Assembly: GCA_022579005.1 (NCBI GenBank)
Contig: MU401586.1
Coordinates: 1-64,000, forward strand
DNA length: 64,000 nucleotides
Direction of reading: 5' to 3'
Source: Poronia punctata
Taxonomy: Eukaryota; Ascomycota; Sordariomycetes; Xylariales; Xylariaceae
Shown one piece after another: positions 13,800 through 26,366 of this stretch. The position numbers were made by a program, and so were the translations under genes. Under the pieces are notes generated by a model. It had not been told where the DNA came from. It did no database searches and was given only the letters and a program-made list of their open reading frames with translations. Positions within the stretch are counted from its first letter, which is position 1; each line of letters starts with the position of its first letter.

Positions 13800-13975
13800 T
13801 GTAATAGTGCGTTATTATTAACTGTTAAGCTATAAGGCTTACTTAAAGTAGTTATTGCTTAGATGTTTTACACTTATATAATTAGGCTATATATAGCCTA
13901 GGTTTTTTAAGTTTTATAAACTTGCGCTAACTTTTAGCTAAACGGTCTTTAATAAGTAAAGGTCGCTTTTTTATA
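13800..13975 (+). repeat. Direct repeat copy 2 (LTR-like, 176 bp)
   Basis: Partner of 13225-13400 at a spacing of 575 bp. It begins TGTAATAGTGCG and ends TTTTTTATA. Only about 400 bp lies between the copies, too little for a full retroelement, so this is a small non-autonomous or internally deleted element, or a tandem duplication. Confidence 0.7.
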
Positions 13976-14390
13976 ATAAATAGCTATAATAGCTATAAAA
14001 ACTATAGTTATTTTAAAGCTTAATTATACTTTATATTTATAAATAGATTATAAGCTAAAAAGCTAGAATTTAAAACTAAGATTTATATTATAACTATATA
14101 TATATATTTCTTCTAAGTTTTTTTAATAAGTAGCTTTTATTTATATTATTATAATCTATTAAAATCTATTTTATATATACTTATAATAAAGGCCTTTAGC
14201 TATTATGCTTATCTAGCTATATTAGCTATACTTTTAGCTATAACTATTAATAAATAAAGTTAATTAAGCAAATAATTACTAGGCTATTTTAAGTAAAATA
14301 ATAGGCAATAAATAAAAGCGCTATAAGTGTATATAATAAGGTTGTAATAATTGTAATATAGCTCTTTATAGCTTAGAAGCTTGTTAGTAC

Positions 14391-15085
14391 TTTTAGCACA
14401 GGCAAAATTAGGTAGGAAAAGATGTATCTCCTAGCTAGGCTGTTTAATTGGTTAATAATCCTGGTCGCTATGTCATACTTTCTTCACTACGCCGTCCCGG
14501 GCTCCAAAGGGATGATTTCCTAGGCCAACCTGCTTCTAGTGACCATGTTCAAAACCCTCCCCGCGCAGTAAGGTAGGTGCTGTAAGGAATAAGTTCCGAG
14601 GTGCTAGGTTGGTCTTGTACTCCACTTATGCGCGGTACGGGCCGTTATGGCTAACGAACGGCCCCTCTAGGTTTGTAGGTACGGTACTTTATTACTCACG
14701 TCAAGCGATGCTGGAAACCAACAGGACAAATAAAATAGGCGCTGTACTGTGACCCCCCTGTGATTCTTTCCCGCCTTTCAGGGCTGAGATTAGAATAATA
14801 AGAAACTTGGTTGTATCACGATTGCTGCTCCCTGGTGCAGACTCCAGAGAGACTGGAAGAAATATAGAAACCAACTTATTATTACTGCGTAGAGGGATCC
14901 ACCGGCGCCACCTCCACATTGCCAAGTCCCAGAAAGACTTGTACTAGCCACACCCACTGCATTCCTAGCCACCAACTCGCTGTCAACCAACTACCTAGGT
15001 AGGTAACCGTACACTTAGGTAGCATTCATGGACCACCTTCAATAGAATGACATGGGCAATAGAGCCATTGAGGCCACCTCTCCTT
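14391..15085. other. Intergenic, 3' side of the P450 gene
   Basis: Ordinary-composition DNA between the AT-rich block and the P450 stop codon. Short overlapping minus-strand frames here show no family motif. It presumably carries the P450 3' UTR. Confidence 0.5.
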
Positions 15086-16746
15086 CTAATTCACTACTAC
15101 AGCTCTTACTCCTTTGCTACCTGGTTTTGGCATAGGCTTGATCAGATCTACAGCAAACTCGACGTCCTTGGACGTCGTTTCGAAAAGGAGGAATTTGTGC
15201 CGACGAAACATGGTCGCAAGTGCGACATACAGCTCCATGACGGCCAGGTGCATGCCTATACAGCCCCGTGCGCCGCGACTAAACGAAACGATGTAGCGGG
15301 ACAGCGGTGTTACTCCGTCTGGCCCCTTGGGGTCACCAAGCCAGCGCTCTGGTCGAAACTCGAGTGGCGCAGGGAATATAGTACGATTTGTATGGTTGTG
15401 ATATGCATCCATGCTTACTGGTGTATTGGGGGGTATGACCAGATCGCCGTAGATCCAGCTGCCCAGTCTGTTTACCCGCGGCAGACGTTGGACAGACCCG
15501 AAAGACAGTCTTAGCGCTGCCGTTTGTTAATTTCTTTTCTGTTAACGGATAATAATCGAAGGTCTCATGTCGTACCTTCCCAGACGATAGCGGACAAGTA
15601 TGGAAGTTTTTCCAGTTGATCCCATGGCAGTATCTCGTTAGAGTTTGGTATGTAATGTTCCAGTTCGGCCCTCAGTCGACATTCAACAGACGCATCGTTG
15701 AGAATGTAGAATGATGCTACAGTGAGCGTCCACGTCGTCGTCTCGATGCCCGCACCGTTGACGAGCATTCCTTCTTGGGTTAACCTGTCTATCGTAAGGT
15801 CCTGGGGCGGAAGGTCCAACGAAGCTAGGATCTCATGGAATATCGTCGGGTGGACTGATTCGCTCGCTTCTATATTTTTACCCGACATGATCCTACTGAC
15901 TTGCTGCTTGATTTCTTGCCGATAGTCCAGAATGGGTCGCACAACTGGAGCGACTGTGCCCATGATCGAATCGGGGAGCAGTTGAAATATGCGCCCGAGA
16001 AATTGAAAGTGGGTGGTGTAATGAGCTACGTGAACAAAACTTTCCATGGCCTCAGGGAAGGGAGACTGGAAATTGGGCGCCAAAGAACAGACTGGGGGCA
16101 GAGCGAATGCCAACTCCCTGATCATATCAGCCGTCAGGCATGCCCACATTTGGTTAAGGTGAATAACCTGGCCGCTGAAGTCATTCGATAACCGATGAGA
16201 GATGCGATCTATGATAACTTGTAAGTCATCATTATAGCTCCTCGTACGAGTCATGGAGAAAAAGGGGGCAATTGCTGCACGTCGATGCCGATGTTTCTCA
16301 GCATGAACTGTACTGACGACCGACTGTGGAATGTTAAGCCGGTATTTGAACTTATCTGTCTTGTCGATCGGTCTAGATGGATGACTGTTACAGAATATTT
16401 CGTCATAAAATTCTGGATCATCGATATGAAGCTCATCAGGACTTATGCGTACGATGGGTCCATATCTCTCATGGAGTCTCTTGAGGTGGAACGCGAATTG
16501 ACCGCCTCCCTCGGAGATGAAATCGTAGTAAGCTTCGTACCAAAACGTCAAGGCGGCCAAAGCTGGGCCAGGAAATTTGGCAATAGGACTAAAATAGAGC
16601 CTCCAGAGAGTTAGACAAAGACAATATAGGAGTCCGAGGGTGGCTAGGACAGATACAGATCCGGGAACCAGAAAGCTTCCCAGAGTCTTAAAACTCTCAG
16701 TGACGGGAACCAAACCACCAAACAGGCATTCCACGAAATAATACAT
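15086..16746 (-). CDS. Cytochrome P450 monooxygenase, 2 exons
   Basis: Microsomal fungal P450 that would hydroxylate or oxidise a hydrophobic substrate using a P450 reductase partner. Exon 1 is 16746-15576 and exon 2 is 15516-15086. A 59-nt intron (GTACGA..GGCAG) splits codon 391, giving 533 residues. An N-terminal membrane anchor (about 33-52) precedes the proline-rich hinge KFPGPALAA. The I-helix is GAGIETTT (331-338), the K-helix ExxR is Glu390-Arg393, the PERF-like motif is FRPERW (444-449), and the heme loop FSRGARGCIG has ligand Cys476. All key residues are intact. Overall it recalls the CYP58/trichodiene-oxygenase-like group (from memory, not a search). It sits inside the inverted-repeat-bounded island with an SDR gene. 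Confidence 0.93.
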
Positions 16747-16949
16747 GCTGCAAACTGATTCAAATCTCTGAAAAGGCTACAAAACATAATTAGTACAAAG
16801 CGGGAAAACCTAGTCCTCACAGCTGCAGACGCATATAAATGGGAGGACTGGGTCCGCTTTATGCTGACCGGTCTCAAGGCGTCGGGCAATTACCGTGTGG
16901 CCCCAGAAGCAAAATATTATAGGTCAACTTTTAAACTTACTACAAGCCA
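16747..16949. promoter_or_regulatory. P450 upstream region
   Basis: About 200 bp between the P450 start and the right inverted repeat. An AT-rich motif at about 16831-16840 reads CATTTATATG on the minus strand, about 85 bp from the ATG, and could serve as a TATA element. Confidence 0.3.
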
Positions 16950-17090
16950 CTATCTAGCCCACCTATGTCTACCTTGAAAAATTCCTACATCTAAGGAGTT
17001 CTCTACTTAGGTCCCGATACTTAACGCCAGCATGCAGATCGCCACGCAGTGTCTTTTGCCCAAGTAACTCAAAGAAAAATGACATGACCT
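16950..17090 (-). repeat. Right copy of the ~140-bp inverted repeat
   Basis: Reverse complement of the 9194-9336 repeat with roughly 85% identity by eye, mostly transitions. This copy keeps more C and G than the left one (for example GGTCATGTCATT against GGTTATGTTATT), so the left copy appears more strongly RIP-altered. Confidence 0.8.
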
Positions 17091-17159
17091 GTACTTGCAG
17101 CCTGCTACCTTTTGCTACACTAGCTACCCACTTAAGTACCTTACCCTTAACCTGCTACA

Positions 17160-17160
<1 letters not shown>

Positions 17161-17202
<42 letters not shown>
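17161..17202. repeat. (CTGC)n microsatellite
   Basis: About ten uninterrupted copies of CTGC. It opens a chance reading frame rich in Leu-Pro-Ala-Cys, which is not a gene. Confidence 0.95.
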
Positions 17203-17289
17203 ACGTCCTTACCATATTTATGTATAAACCTACCTGCTTATAAGTATAGGTACTATACTACCTATGTTAATCAGGAGGTATTAACTTAG

Positions 17290-19480
17290 GGGTATATAGT
17301 AAGGCGCTATACTATAAATATATATTTAAAGAAAAGGGGTTAACGTGCACTAAGTAAACAAACTTATTAAATATAGAAATTTTTTAAAGTAAATATAAAT
17401 AGGCTAATAATTTTAATATATAATATATATAAGTATAAATAAATAAATATAGTTATAGTTATAGTTTATTAATATTTAACTTAAAAACTTAGTAATTAAT
17501 TTATTGCTATATTTTTATATAACCTTTTTTTAAGTTTATAATAAAAAAAACGCTTTTTATATAATTTAGCTTTTAACTTTATTTAAATATAATGCTATAA
17601 AAAACTTTTATTATACTTTTTAATAATAAAAGTAAAACTTTTTATTATTTAAGCTTTAAATTATTTTTTATTATAATATATTATACTTTTTTCTAGCTAT
17701 AAAGTACTAAAAATAATTACTATAATAAAGCTAAGTTAATTTTTTATTTAATATTAATATAAACTATTATTAAATAACTATATAAATTAAAAAGCAGTAG
17801 TTATAAAGTAAGTAAATAAATAAGTAAATATTTTAACTAATTAAAGATAAAGTATTTAATACTTAAATTTAAGTAAATATTTATAATAAAAAAATATATA
17901 AGCTAAGCTACTATAATTATTATAACTTTTTTTTATTACTTTTTAAAAATAGTTTATTTTTTTATTTATTTAAATAACTTTTATATATATTACTAGCTTT
18001 ATTTTCTTTATTTACTATATTTAGCTATAACTAAGTATATATGCTTTAAGTTAACTAATTAATTTAAATAGCTAGTAATAAGTTAATAAAGCTAAAGTAA
18101 ATATAGTAAAAAAAGGTTTTAATAGTAGTTTATATTATTATTAAATAAAGAATTAACCTAGGTTTGCTTTAATAATTATTGTTAATACTTTATAGCTAAA
18201 AAAGGCATAGTATATTATAATAAAAATAAAAAGCTTAAGCAATAAAAAGTTATATTTTTTTTTAAAAAAAGCTAAGCTTAAAAAAAGTAAATAGCTTAGT
18301 AGCGGTTTTTTATAATATTATTAACTTAATTTATAAATTTTAACTTTTATTATAAAAAGTATAGCAAAGGCTTTTTTTATAATATTATACTTAAATAAAC
18401 TTAAAAGCTAAGCAATATATAAAGTGTTTTTTTAATATAATTTAAAAAAGATTATATAAAAAAGTAGCAATAAAATAATTACTAAGTTTATAAGTTAAAT
18501 ATTATTAAACTTTAATTATAACTATATTATAGCTATTAAATAGTATATATAAAGTATAAATAAAATATATTTAAAATTATAATAAGTATAGTTTAATTTA
18601 ATTTAATTAATTTTTAATATAAAAAACGTTTTTTATTAAAGTTAAACTATACTTTTTAAAGCTATATATTATAAAGTTTTAAAAAAATTATAACTTACTT
18701 ATATTTAAGCTGCTTATATGTTTATATATGCTATTATAAAGCTTAAGCTTTATTACCTAGCTTTATTTCTTTTATTATTATTATTACTTTAAGCATATTT
18801 TTATAAAAAAGCTAGTTTTTTTTATAAACCTTGCTTATTTTATACTTTTTTTAAAAAAATGTTAAAAAGTCCGCTTTTTAAGTTTTAATAAGCATTAATA
18901 TTAAATTTACTACTAAGCTAATAAATTAAGCAACTAATATAATTAATTAGTTTAATTGCTTATTATACTAAATTTAATATATTTTTTAAGCATAGGTATA
19001 TAGTAGGTATACTTAGTATAATATCATTTTTTATAGTATTAGTTATAATAAAACTTTATATACTTGCTTTATTTTAGCTAAGTATTATAAACTATAAAAA
19101 ACGTGCACTTTTTACTTTATATAAAAATTAAACTTATAACTTAATATACTATAATACTTAGCAGCTTATTTAAGCAATAAAACTTTTAATTATTAAATTT
19201 ACTACTAAGCTAAAAAATTAAGCAACTAATGCAGTTATTAGTATTGTTGCTTATTATGCTAAATTTAACAATTAGCTTATATTTTTAAAGTTAACTATAA
19301 AAAAATGTGCTAGGAAGTTTTTCTCTCTTTATTGCTATAATAGTTATTTAAGTCTACATGCTTAAATTGTTTATGCTATAATAGGTATATAAGTATTTGT
19401 TAACATAAATATGTTTTTTAAGTAGTACATCTATTTTAAAGTAAAGCGTGCGTTAAATATAAGTAGTAATTAGGTATCTA
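17290..19480. repeat. AT-rich RIP block
   Basis: Strongly AT-rich, with stops in all frames and no recognisable element ends. It separates the P450 island from the NOR-1-like ketoreductase. Confidence 0.8.
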
Positions 19481-20057
19481 TTATTAGTGTAGTATTTTGG
19501 TCAGGATTAACCACAACCAAGTCCTACGTAGTTCTAACTTAGGAGTGAATAGTCCTATATTGTTACTCTATCGGATCATTGAGTAGGTATCTTAACACCT
19601 TGGGGCACCTAAGTAGGAGGTAGGGAAGGTCATTTGTGTCTCCAACTGGCTCCAGCCCCCACACCCTCGGCCCCTTGGACAGGGCCGTACCGTCTCACCG
19701 TACCGTAGAGCAGGAAAGTTGTTGGCTCACAGCCTGTTAACGCTATTACAACGCCTGGCGGTTGCTCTTTCTGCCGTCAAGGGGTTCCCGGCCTGCTGAT
19801 CTTCGCAAGCAACCCCGCACTACAGTCTACCCAAAACTCTGCCTTACCTCTCCTTATTTCTCTTATGTGATTGCACCTTCGCGAGGCCTGCCACACAATG
19901 CCCTTTAAAAACAGGAGTACCCACACGATTCCGTCGCAGAGGACAACCAAACGGTCAACTGGTGCTCTGTAGCTTCCACTTCCTCTCTTCAGTCCCCAAG
20001 CGACCTTGTTACTGCCATTGTAAGGGAGTTCCTCCAGAGGACGGCAGTGTTCCTGCG
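19481..20057. promoter_or_regulatory. Upstream region of the NOR-1-like SDR gene
   Basis: Composition returns to normal about 500 bp before the gene. No clear TATA box is seen. In-frame codons continue upstream of the chosen ATG, but without another ATG start. Confidence 0.4.
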
Positions 20058-21094
20058 ATGGATAACCCCGTCGTTGTAGTTATCACCGGTGTTAGCACAG
20101 GTATGTATACCCTTGTCTCTGCCTCATGCCAAAACCTGGAAATGCTCAAATGTTCTTCAGGCATAGGAAGGGAGTTGGCCGAACGATATCTCAAAAGACC
20201 TGATCACATTGTCGTGGGAAGCGTCCGAGACGAATCTAAGCCAGAAATTGCCACGCTCAAGGATGTTAAAGTCGCTCGTGGTTCCAAGCTGCTCTTAGTA
20301 CATATCGAGAGCACCTCGTTCACCGATACTGCCAAAGCCTTTGAGGTTGTTATGCAGTCTGGAATCGACTACGTAGACATTGTCATTGCTAATGCGGGAG
20401 GAAGTCCTCACGTGCAGCCGCTCGACAACGTTTCCGCCAAAGACATGATATCTAACTTCCACGTTAACGCAGTGGGGCCCCTAGTCCTGTTCCAGACTTT
20501 CAAGCCGCTGCTACAAAAGTCAAAGAGATCGCCCAAGTGGATATCAGTCTCTACCGGTGGTGGCTCTATTAGCCTCATGCAATCCATTCGATCCTGGGTT
20601 GGTCCCGCCTACGGCGCCTCGAAGGCGGCCTTGAACTGGATAACGTGGTGAGTGGTTGATCGTACTGGTTGTGTGCGATGTTACTCGTTCTACGTACTGC
20701 GTGTGATCAATAACTTACAAGTGTCTATCTCAGTGCGATACACTTTGAGAATGAGTGGCTCATTGCTGCCGCCATTCATCCCGGGTAGACATTCCCAAAC
20801 CCAACTTCTACTACCCTTGGGCAGTAACTTGCTAACTTGACTACAGTCTTGTCCAAACCGGCCCTGGAAACTGGGTTGCTCGAACGTTCGGTAACCTGGA
20901 GAAGGCCCCTATTACCATCGAGCATTGCGTTGACAGGATGCTGGACATCGTAAGTCTTCCGGCAAGGATTTAATTGGAGAAGCACCCCCAAAGAACCTGA
21001 CTAATATGCGCCCCGTCAGATTGACAACTCCAATCGCCAAATGACTTCTGGGAAGTTCATCAGGGCTATAGATGGTACTGAAATGACGTGGTAA
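20058..21094 (+). CDS. NOR-1-like ketoreductase (SDR), 5 exons
   Basis: Short-chain reductase resembling the norsolorinic-acid ketoreductase (NOR-1/AflD) type, which reduces polyketide ketones with NADPH. Exons 20058-20100, 20161-20647, 20734-20784, 20847-20949 and 21020-21094 join in frame to 252 residues. The introns are 60, 86, 62 and 70 nt with GTATGT, GTGAGT, GTAGAC and GTAAGT donors and CAG acceptors. The cofactor motif TGVSTGIG (10-17) forms only after intron 1 is removed, which supports the model. NAG is at 92-94, a serine cluster at 143-145, and YGASK gives Tyr165 and Lys169. The late block PGLVQTGPGNW is typical of the family. All active-site residues are present. It sits alone between AT-rich blocks and may belong with the PKS to its right; the substrate is inferred only. 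Confidence 0.9.
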
Positions 21095-21416
21095 AAACGG
21101 CCATGACTAAGTATATGGGGCCTTAATTCTGTTTTACCTTACAAGAAGCAAACGGCGTGGTGCTTGGTTAGGGCGGGGATAGATCTGCTATTATCCGGTA
21201 GCCGCTAATAACGGTAAAGCGCCTAGATAGTATAGTCGTTTTCAAACAAAGTGTTGGTAGAGCCACACCGCGCTAAATCGCAGTGTACCGTTTTTTTATT
21301 TACCTTACTTTTTCTAATTTCTAACCTTTACACTACCCTTTTGCCTAAAAAAGTGACTTTTTTAATTATAAACATGTCTTTAGATAAAATAAGGCGTATA
21401 TTTTAGCTAGGCTATA
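21095..21416. other. 3' flank of the ketoreductase gene
   Basis: Normal-composition DNA that becomes AT-rich within about 250 bp, ending at the left target-site duplication of the outer retroelement. Confidence 0.5.
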
Positions 21417-21421
21417 TATAA

Positions 21422-21598
21422 TATAATAACAAAGGTATAAAGTACCTCTATTAGACCTATATAAGAAATACGTCCTACCTTTATATTAAATAGGATTTTT
21501 TTTCTTTTTAGATATTAGTTTATGTTAACTATAGTACTTAATATACCTAATATTATACCTAACTATTTTTTTCTATATTTTTCCTTTTTACTATAACA
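21422..21598. repeat. Left LTR of the outer element
   Basis: 177 bp, from TATAATAACAAAGG to TACTATAACA. It pairs with 33953-34130. Confidence 0.75.
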
Positions 21599-22470
21599 AT
21601 TTTAATGTCTTTTTTATAGTTACTTATAATAAATATTAAAATATTATTACTTATATAATTAGTAATTTCTTTATATTAAAATTATATATATTATAAGTAT
21701 TATTTGCTTATATACTATATAGCTTTTATAATCTTTGCTACTTTATTAAATTAAAAAACTTTAATAAGTATTGCTTTATATATTAGCAATAATATAATAT
21801 ATTTAATTATATAAAATATTTTATTTATTTATATAAAGTAATTATTTACTTATATAATTATATTATACCTATTTACTTACTTTTAAAGCACTTATATTAT
21901 AGTTAAACAAAGTTTAAAAAAGCATTAAAGTATAGCTAAATTATATTTAATTATTATTAGCAAAAGGCTATATTATAAATAAAGATTTAATAATTTTATT
22001 ATGTTTTTATTTATATAAGTATAATACCTATGCAAAATTAAAGATTGCTATTTTAAGGTTTTTAAAAAGTACATTTTTAAAAAGTAGTTAAAAAAAGTAT
22101 TATAATGTTTAACATATAAGCATGCTTTTTAAAGCAAATCTAATAAGCTACTAAACCTGTTTTAAACTAGATTCTTTATATAATAAACTATAATTTAAAA
22201 AAGTACTTTAATATATATTATTAAAAAGGTGCTTTAAATTATTTTAAGTTTTAAGCTATGTTTTTAAAAGATTTTAAAAAAAATCTGCAATAACAAATAA
22301 AATAACAATAAGTTATAAGTTAAAAAGACTATGCAAATTTAAGCTAATTACTTAATATAATACCTTTAATTTAAATATAAATTAAATACTAGTATTATCT
22401 AGGTCACTTTTTAAAAAAAAAAGATTTTATATATTGCTAGTTAGCAACAAATAAATTATATTATAAAATA

Positions 22471-22762
22471 TCCGACAATAAGTTATAGCGAACAGAGTGG
22501 ATTGGGATAGGTGCAAAGCATTAAAAGTAAAACTATATGCTTAAAAATGTAATATAATTAACTATAATCTATTAAAAGTATTTAACTAGGTTTAAAGTGC
22601 TTTATATATTTCTAGTACCCTTTAAGTATAGGTATATGTTATATAATAGTCTAAGATATGCGCAGCATATTTTACTTTATCTAAGATAAGGTTACTATGT
22701 ACCTAGTTACCTAAAGTACTTTTAATACCTTTAAATTTAGGTTACATGCTTTATTTATTATA
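22471..22762 (-). repeat. 3' LTR of the nested Copia element
   Basis: 292 bp, TCCGACAATAAG to TTTATTATA on the + strand. Its first half kept more G/C than the other LTR, while its end is heavily converted (TTATTTATTATA against TCATCCGTTACA). Confidence 0.88.
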
Positions 22763-24207
22763 TACCCCTTATTTAAGGCTAACTATTATAAACAGCTTTA
22801 AATATTAACTAGCAAGATAATATAAGTAAATAAAAAAAAATTGTTACAAATAAAATAATAATATTAGCATATATAAACTAATTTTTAAATACGTTTGCAT
22901 ATTTAAAATACGTTGTAATAATTGCAAAGTGCTAGTAATTGTATAAATGCTAGCGATCTTTAGGTTTTTTTTAAATGCAAGTGCGTATTTAAAAATGCGT
23001 TATAATATATAGTAGTTAAAATAAGTTAAAGTAATTAAGTACTTTAGTACTTTATTGTCTATATAGGCTTATAAATATGTTAAATGTACTTATATTTAAA
23101 CTAGGTACTTTTAAGTATTTTATATTGTATTATAGTGCTTAGTTGCGTTTACTGTTTATTTACTTTACTTGCGCTAATACCTTTATAAGCTTAAATACTT
23201 TTTTAAATTTTTTAACCTTTTTTTTTTTATATTCTTGCTTTTATATTTTTTTATTTTACATACTTATTACTACTTTTTAGCGCGTAAGTATTAGTTTTTA
23301 ATTAATTTTTAAAGTATTTAAAACATTATTACGCTTTTTAATTATAAAGTAAGTAATACGCGCATTTTTTTTTTTGTTTAATGCTTGCTACGCTGTTTTA
23401 TAGTGTACAATGCAAAATTTAAACTTATTTTTAGTATATAAATAGTTTATTAGTTAAAAAAAAAGTTTTAAGCTATAGCTAAGCATACAAATGCAAACTT
23501 TAATATAAAAAATCTTGCTGCTCTTTTAGCCTAAGCTTATATAAAGGACTTTTATAGCGTAAGCAAGCGCAACTTAGCTTTTATAATGCTTTATTATAAA
23601 GAAAATAAAGCTAGTATGCTTATAAGCTTTTTTATATTATTTATAATGCTTGTTTAACTTATTTTAATTATAAGTTTGCTTTTGTTAAAGTATTTTATGC
23701 TTACGTTTAATATAGTCTTTAGCTTGTTGTTTAAAAAAAAGCAAAACTAATTACGTTATAAAAAAAGCTTTATAAAGCAAGTATTAAAAAATAAGCATTT
23801 TAACAATAATATAAATACTTATTTAAAAGTTGCTATTATTAGTTAAACTTTTATAGTAAAGGCTAATAAGCATTTAAATAATAATTTTAATGCTTATAAA
23901 AAGGTTGTTGCGCTTAAATAAGCTTTTAAAGTGCTTATAGTTATTTTTTATATCTTTTATACTAAGGTTTGCAGTTTGCTATTTTTTTATACAACGCTTA
24001 TGCTTTTTTTAATAGCAAAAGTTGCTTTTAGTACAATATTTGCACGTAATGCCTTTGCTAGCATAAACGCTGCTTATATTTTAAGGCGTGCTAAATAGTA
24101 GGCAAAGCGTGCGCTTTAGTTACCTGTTCTTTTACTATTTAATTTATTAAGCAAAAGTAATTTTATAATGCGTTATATTTATTAACGTTAGTAAAATAAT
24201 ATAAAAA

Positions 24208-24420
24208 AAGCTGCTAGTAAGTAGCTTAAAAATATTGTAAATAAAAATGTTGCTAGCAAGCAACTAAATAATACTGCAAGTACTTTTATACTTTTGCTTA
24301 AAGTATTAGTTGCTAGCAAGCAACTTAAATATATTGCAAATATTTTTATACTTTTACTTAAAGTATAGGTTGCTAGCAAGCAACTTAAAAATATTGCAAA
24401 TGCTTTTTTTATCTTTACTA
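24208..24420 (-). repeat. 60-bp tandem repeat in the 3' part of the Copia element
   Basis: The segment TTGCTAGCAAGCAACT recurs at 24250, 24310 and 24370 at a spacing of exactly 60 bp, with a shorter, diverged copy at about 24209. Because 60 is a multiple of three, the minus strand shows a 20-residue repeat (LSCLLAT..TLSKSIK) within an accidental-looking open frame (24484-24188). Each unit contains the palindrome GTTGCTAGCAAGCAAC, so a DNA or RNA structural role is as likely as a coding one. Confidence 0.75.
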
Positions 24421-26366
24421 TAATATTTTTTATAGTATTTAATTTAGTTATTAATTTTTTTGCTATATTAGTATAGCTAAGCAACTTTTTAATACTACAA
24501 ACACTTTAGTTAGTTTTAAAAGGCAGCAAAAAGCTTTAGCGCGCAAAAAAAATGTATACCCTGCTCTAATTAGCATTATAAGCTACAACTTATTATATTT
24601 TTTAATTAAAAGCACGTTTTTTGCCTTATATTTATTTTTATAGTAAAAATTATTATAAAAATCTTATATAATAAGTTAAAGCATTTTTAATTTATTATAA
24701 TGCTTGCTTTTTTATTTAACTATACTAATTTACTTTTGCTATATAGTTGCTTATTTTATTAAAAGGTTTTTTTTATGCTAAAAAAAAAAGCTGTTGCTTA
24801 AAAGCTATAAAAAGCTTTTAAGCGCAGTTTTCTTGTTTTTAGTTAAGGTCCCCTTTTAAAGTTTCTTTTTTTTGCATATATTATTTTACTGCGCGTTTTT
24901 AGTTTAGTAAAAAAAAAATAAGTATTAAAGCAATGCTTAAATATATTGTTTAACGCTAGTTTAAATCCGGTGCTTAATAAATAGTTACAAGTTTTATAAA
25001 CTATTTTTAATACTTTTGCTCTTATTAGCTTTAGTTTAAATACTTTTATTTTTATTAGCTTTAATTTTAATAAAAAAAGCAACAATAATAGCAATAATAG
25101 TATTTAGTTTAGCAAGTTTAATATAAACAAAAATTATATTTTATATTATAATTATATAAAGCTACGCACTTTAAATTAGCCTTTGCGTACTAATAAAGCT
25201 ATTTTTAAAACGCTTACTTTTTTTATTTATAAAAAAAAGCAAAAAGTTGTACTTAAATTATAACTAAGTGCTTATTAAAATGTTTTATATACTAATTATT
25301 TTTTAGCTATAATACGCAGTTTTGTTTATTTATTTTTTAAAATTAGTTATTATAATGTAGCTAACTTAAATTGCTATTTTTGCTTACGTTATACTACTAG
25401 CTAAGCTTATTGCCTACTTTTTACTTAAGTTATACTATATGCTAATGCTTTATTTAAAATGCTTAAAGCAAAAGTAACTATTAAAAATTAAATAAGTATT
25501 TTACTTTTATTTTTAATACTTATAAGTGTTTAACTTTATTTTAAAAAGTAAAAAAGTTGTATAAGTATATTAATACTTTAAACGGTTGTTATAGCAATCT
25601 TTACTAGCGCATTATTTACTTTTATTTTAAAAAAAATATTTAGTAGCAAGTATTTTTAAAAAAAATATAAAATACTATATTTTAAATACTTAAGCTAAAA
25701 AGTTATAAAGTTAAAAACGCAAAGCTTAATAAGCTTATAGTAAATAATAAAAAGCTTATTTTAGCTTAAAATATTACTATTAGTTTTTAAAGTCTTAGCA
25801 CTTTTTAGCAAAAAGTACGTAGTAGTAGTTATAGTGCTTATAAAGCTTGTAGTAGTTAAAGTTAGCAGCGTGCTACTAATGCTTAAGCAAAAAAAGTAAA
25901 AAAAAAGGGTAAAAAGTAAAAAGGCTTTTAAAAAAAATTAAATTAGTTTTGTCTTATGCTTATTTATTATTTATTGTTTTTAAGTAATCTTGCTTAGCTA
26001 GTTTAAATATAAATATTAAAGTTTTATAATAAACTCTTAATACTTATGCTTTTTTTTAATTAAAGTATAATACTTTACTACTTTTTAAGGTTAATTTTTT
26101 ATTTTAAGTAGTAGTATTAAAATTTATTATAAGTTTAGTAGTAATTTAAAATGCTTAAATGCTTTTTAAAATAAGTTTTTAATAAGTTTGTTAGCTAGCA
26201 TATTAGCTATTGCTATATACTTAATTTTAAATAAGCTTTTTTAATATTGCTTATATATTTATATATTTTATATATTAACATGTTTTAATTAAGTACTAAT
26301 ACGTTTTTTATTTTTTACTACTAAGCAAATTGCCTATATATTATTAAAGTAAATTTTCTAGTCCTA

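Larger units (their letters stand above)
12121..14390. repeat. AT-rich RIP block between the SDR and P450 genes
   Basis: Composition like the other AT-rich blocks, with stops in all frames. It contains two direct repeat copies of 176 bp, listed separately, which suggest a decayed retroelement here. Confidence 0.75.

Noticed and set aside
17095..17289. Leu/Pro/Cys-rich ORF
   Set aside because: It is opened by the (CTGC)n microsatellite and has no other support.
24843..25094. 83-codon ORF on the minus strand
   Set aside because: Low-complexity Lys/Leu/Ile composition expected by chance in RIP DNA, inside the Copia element.
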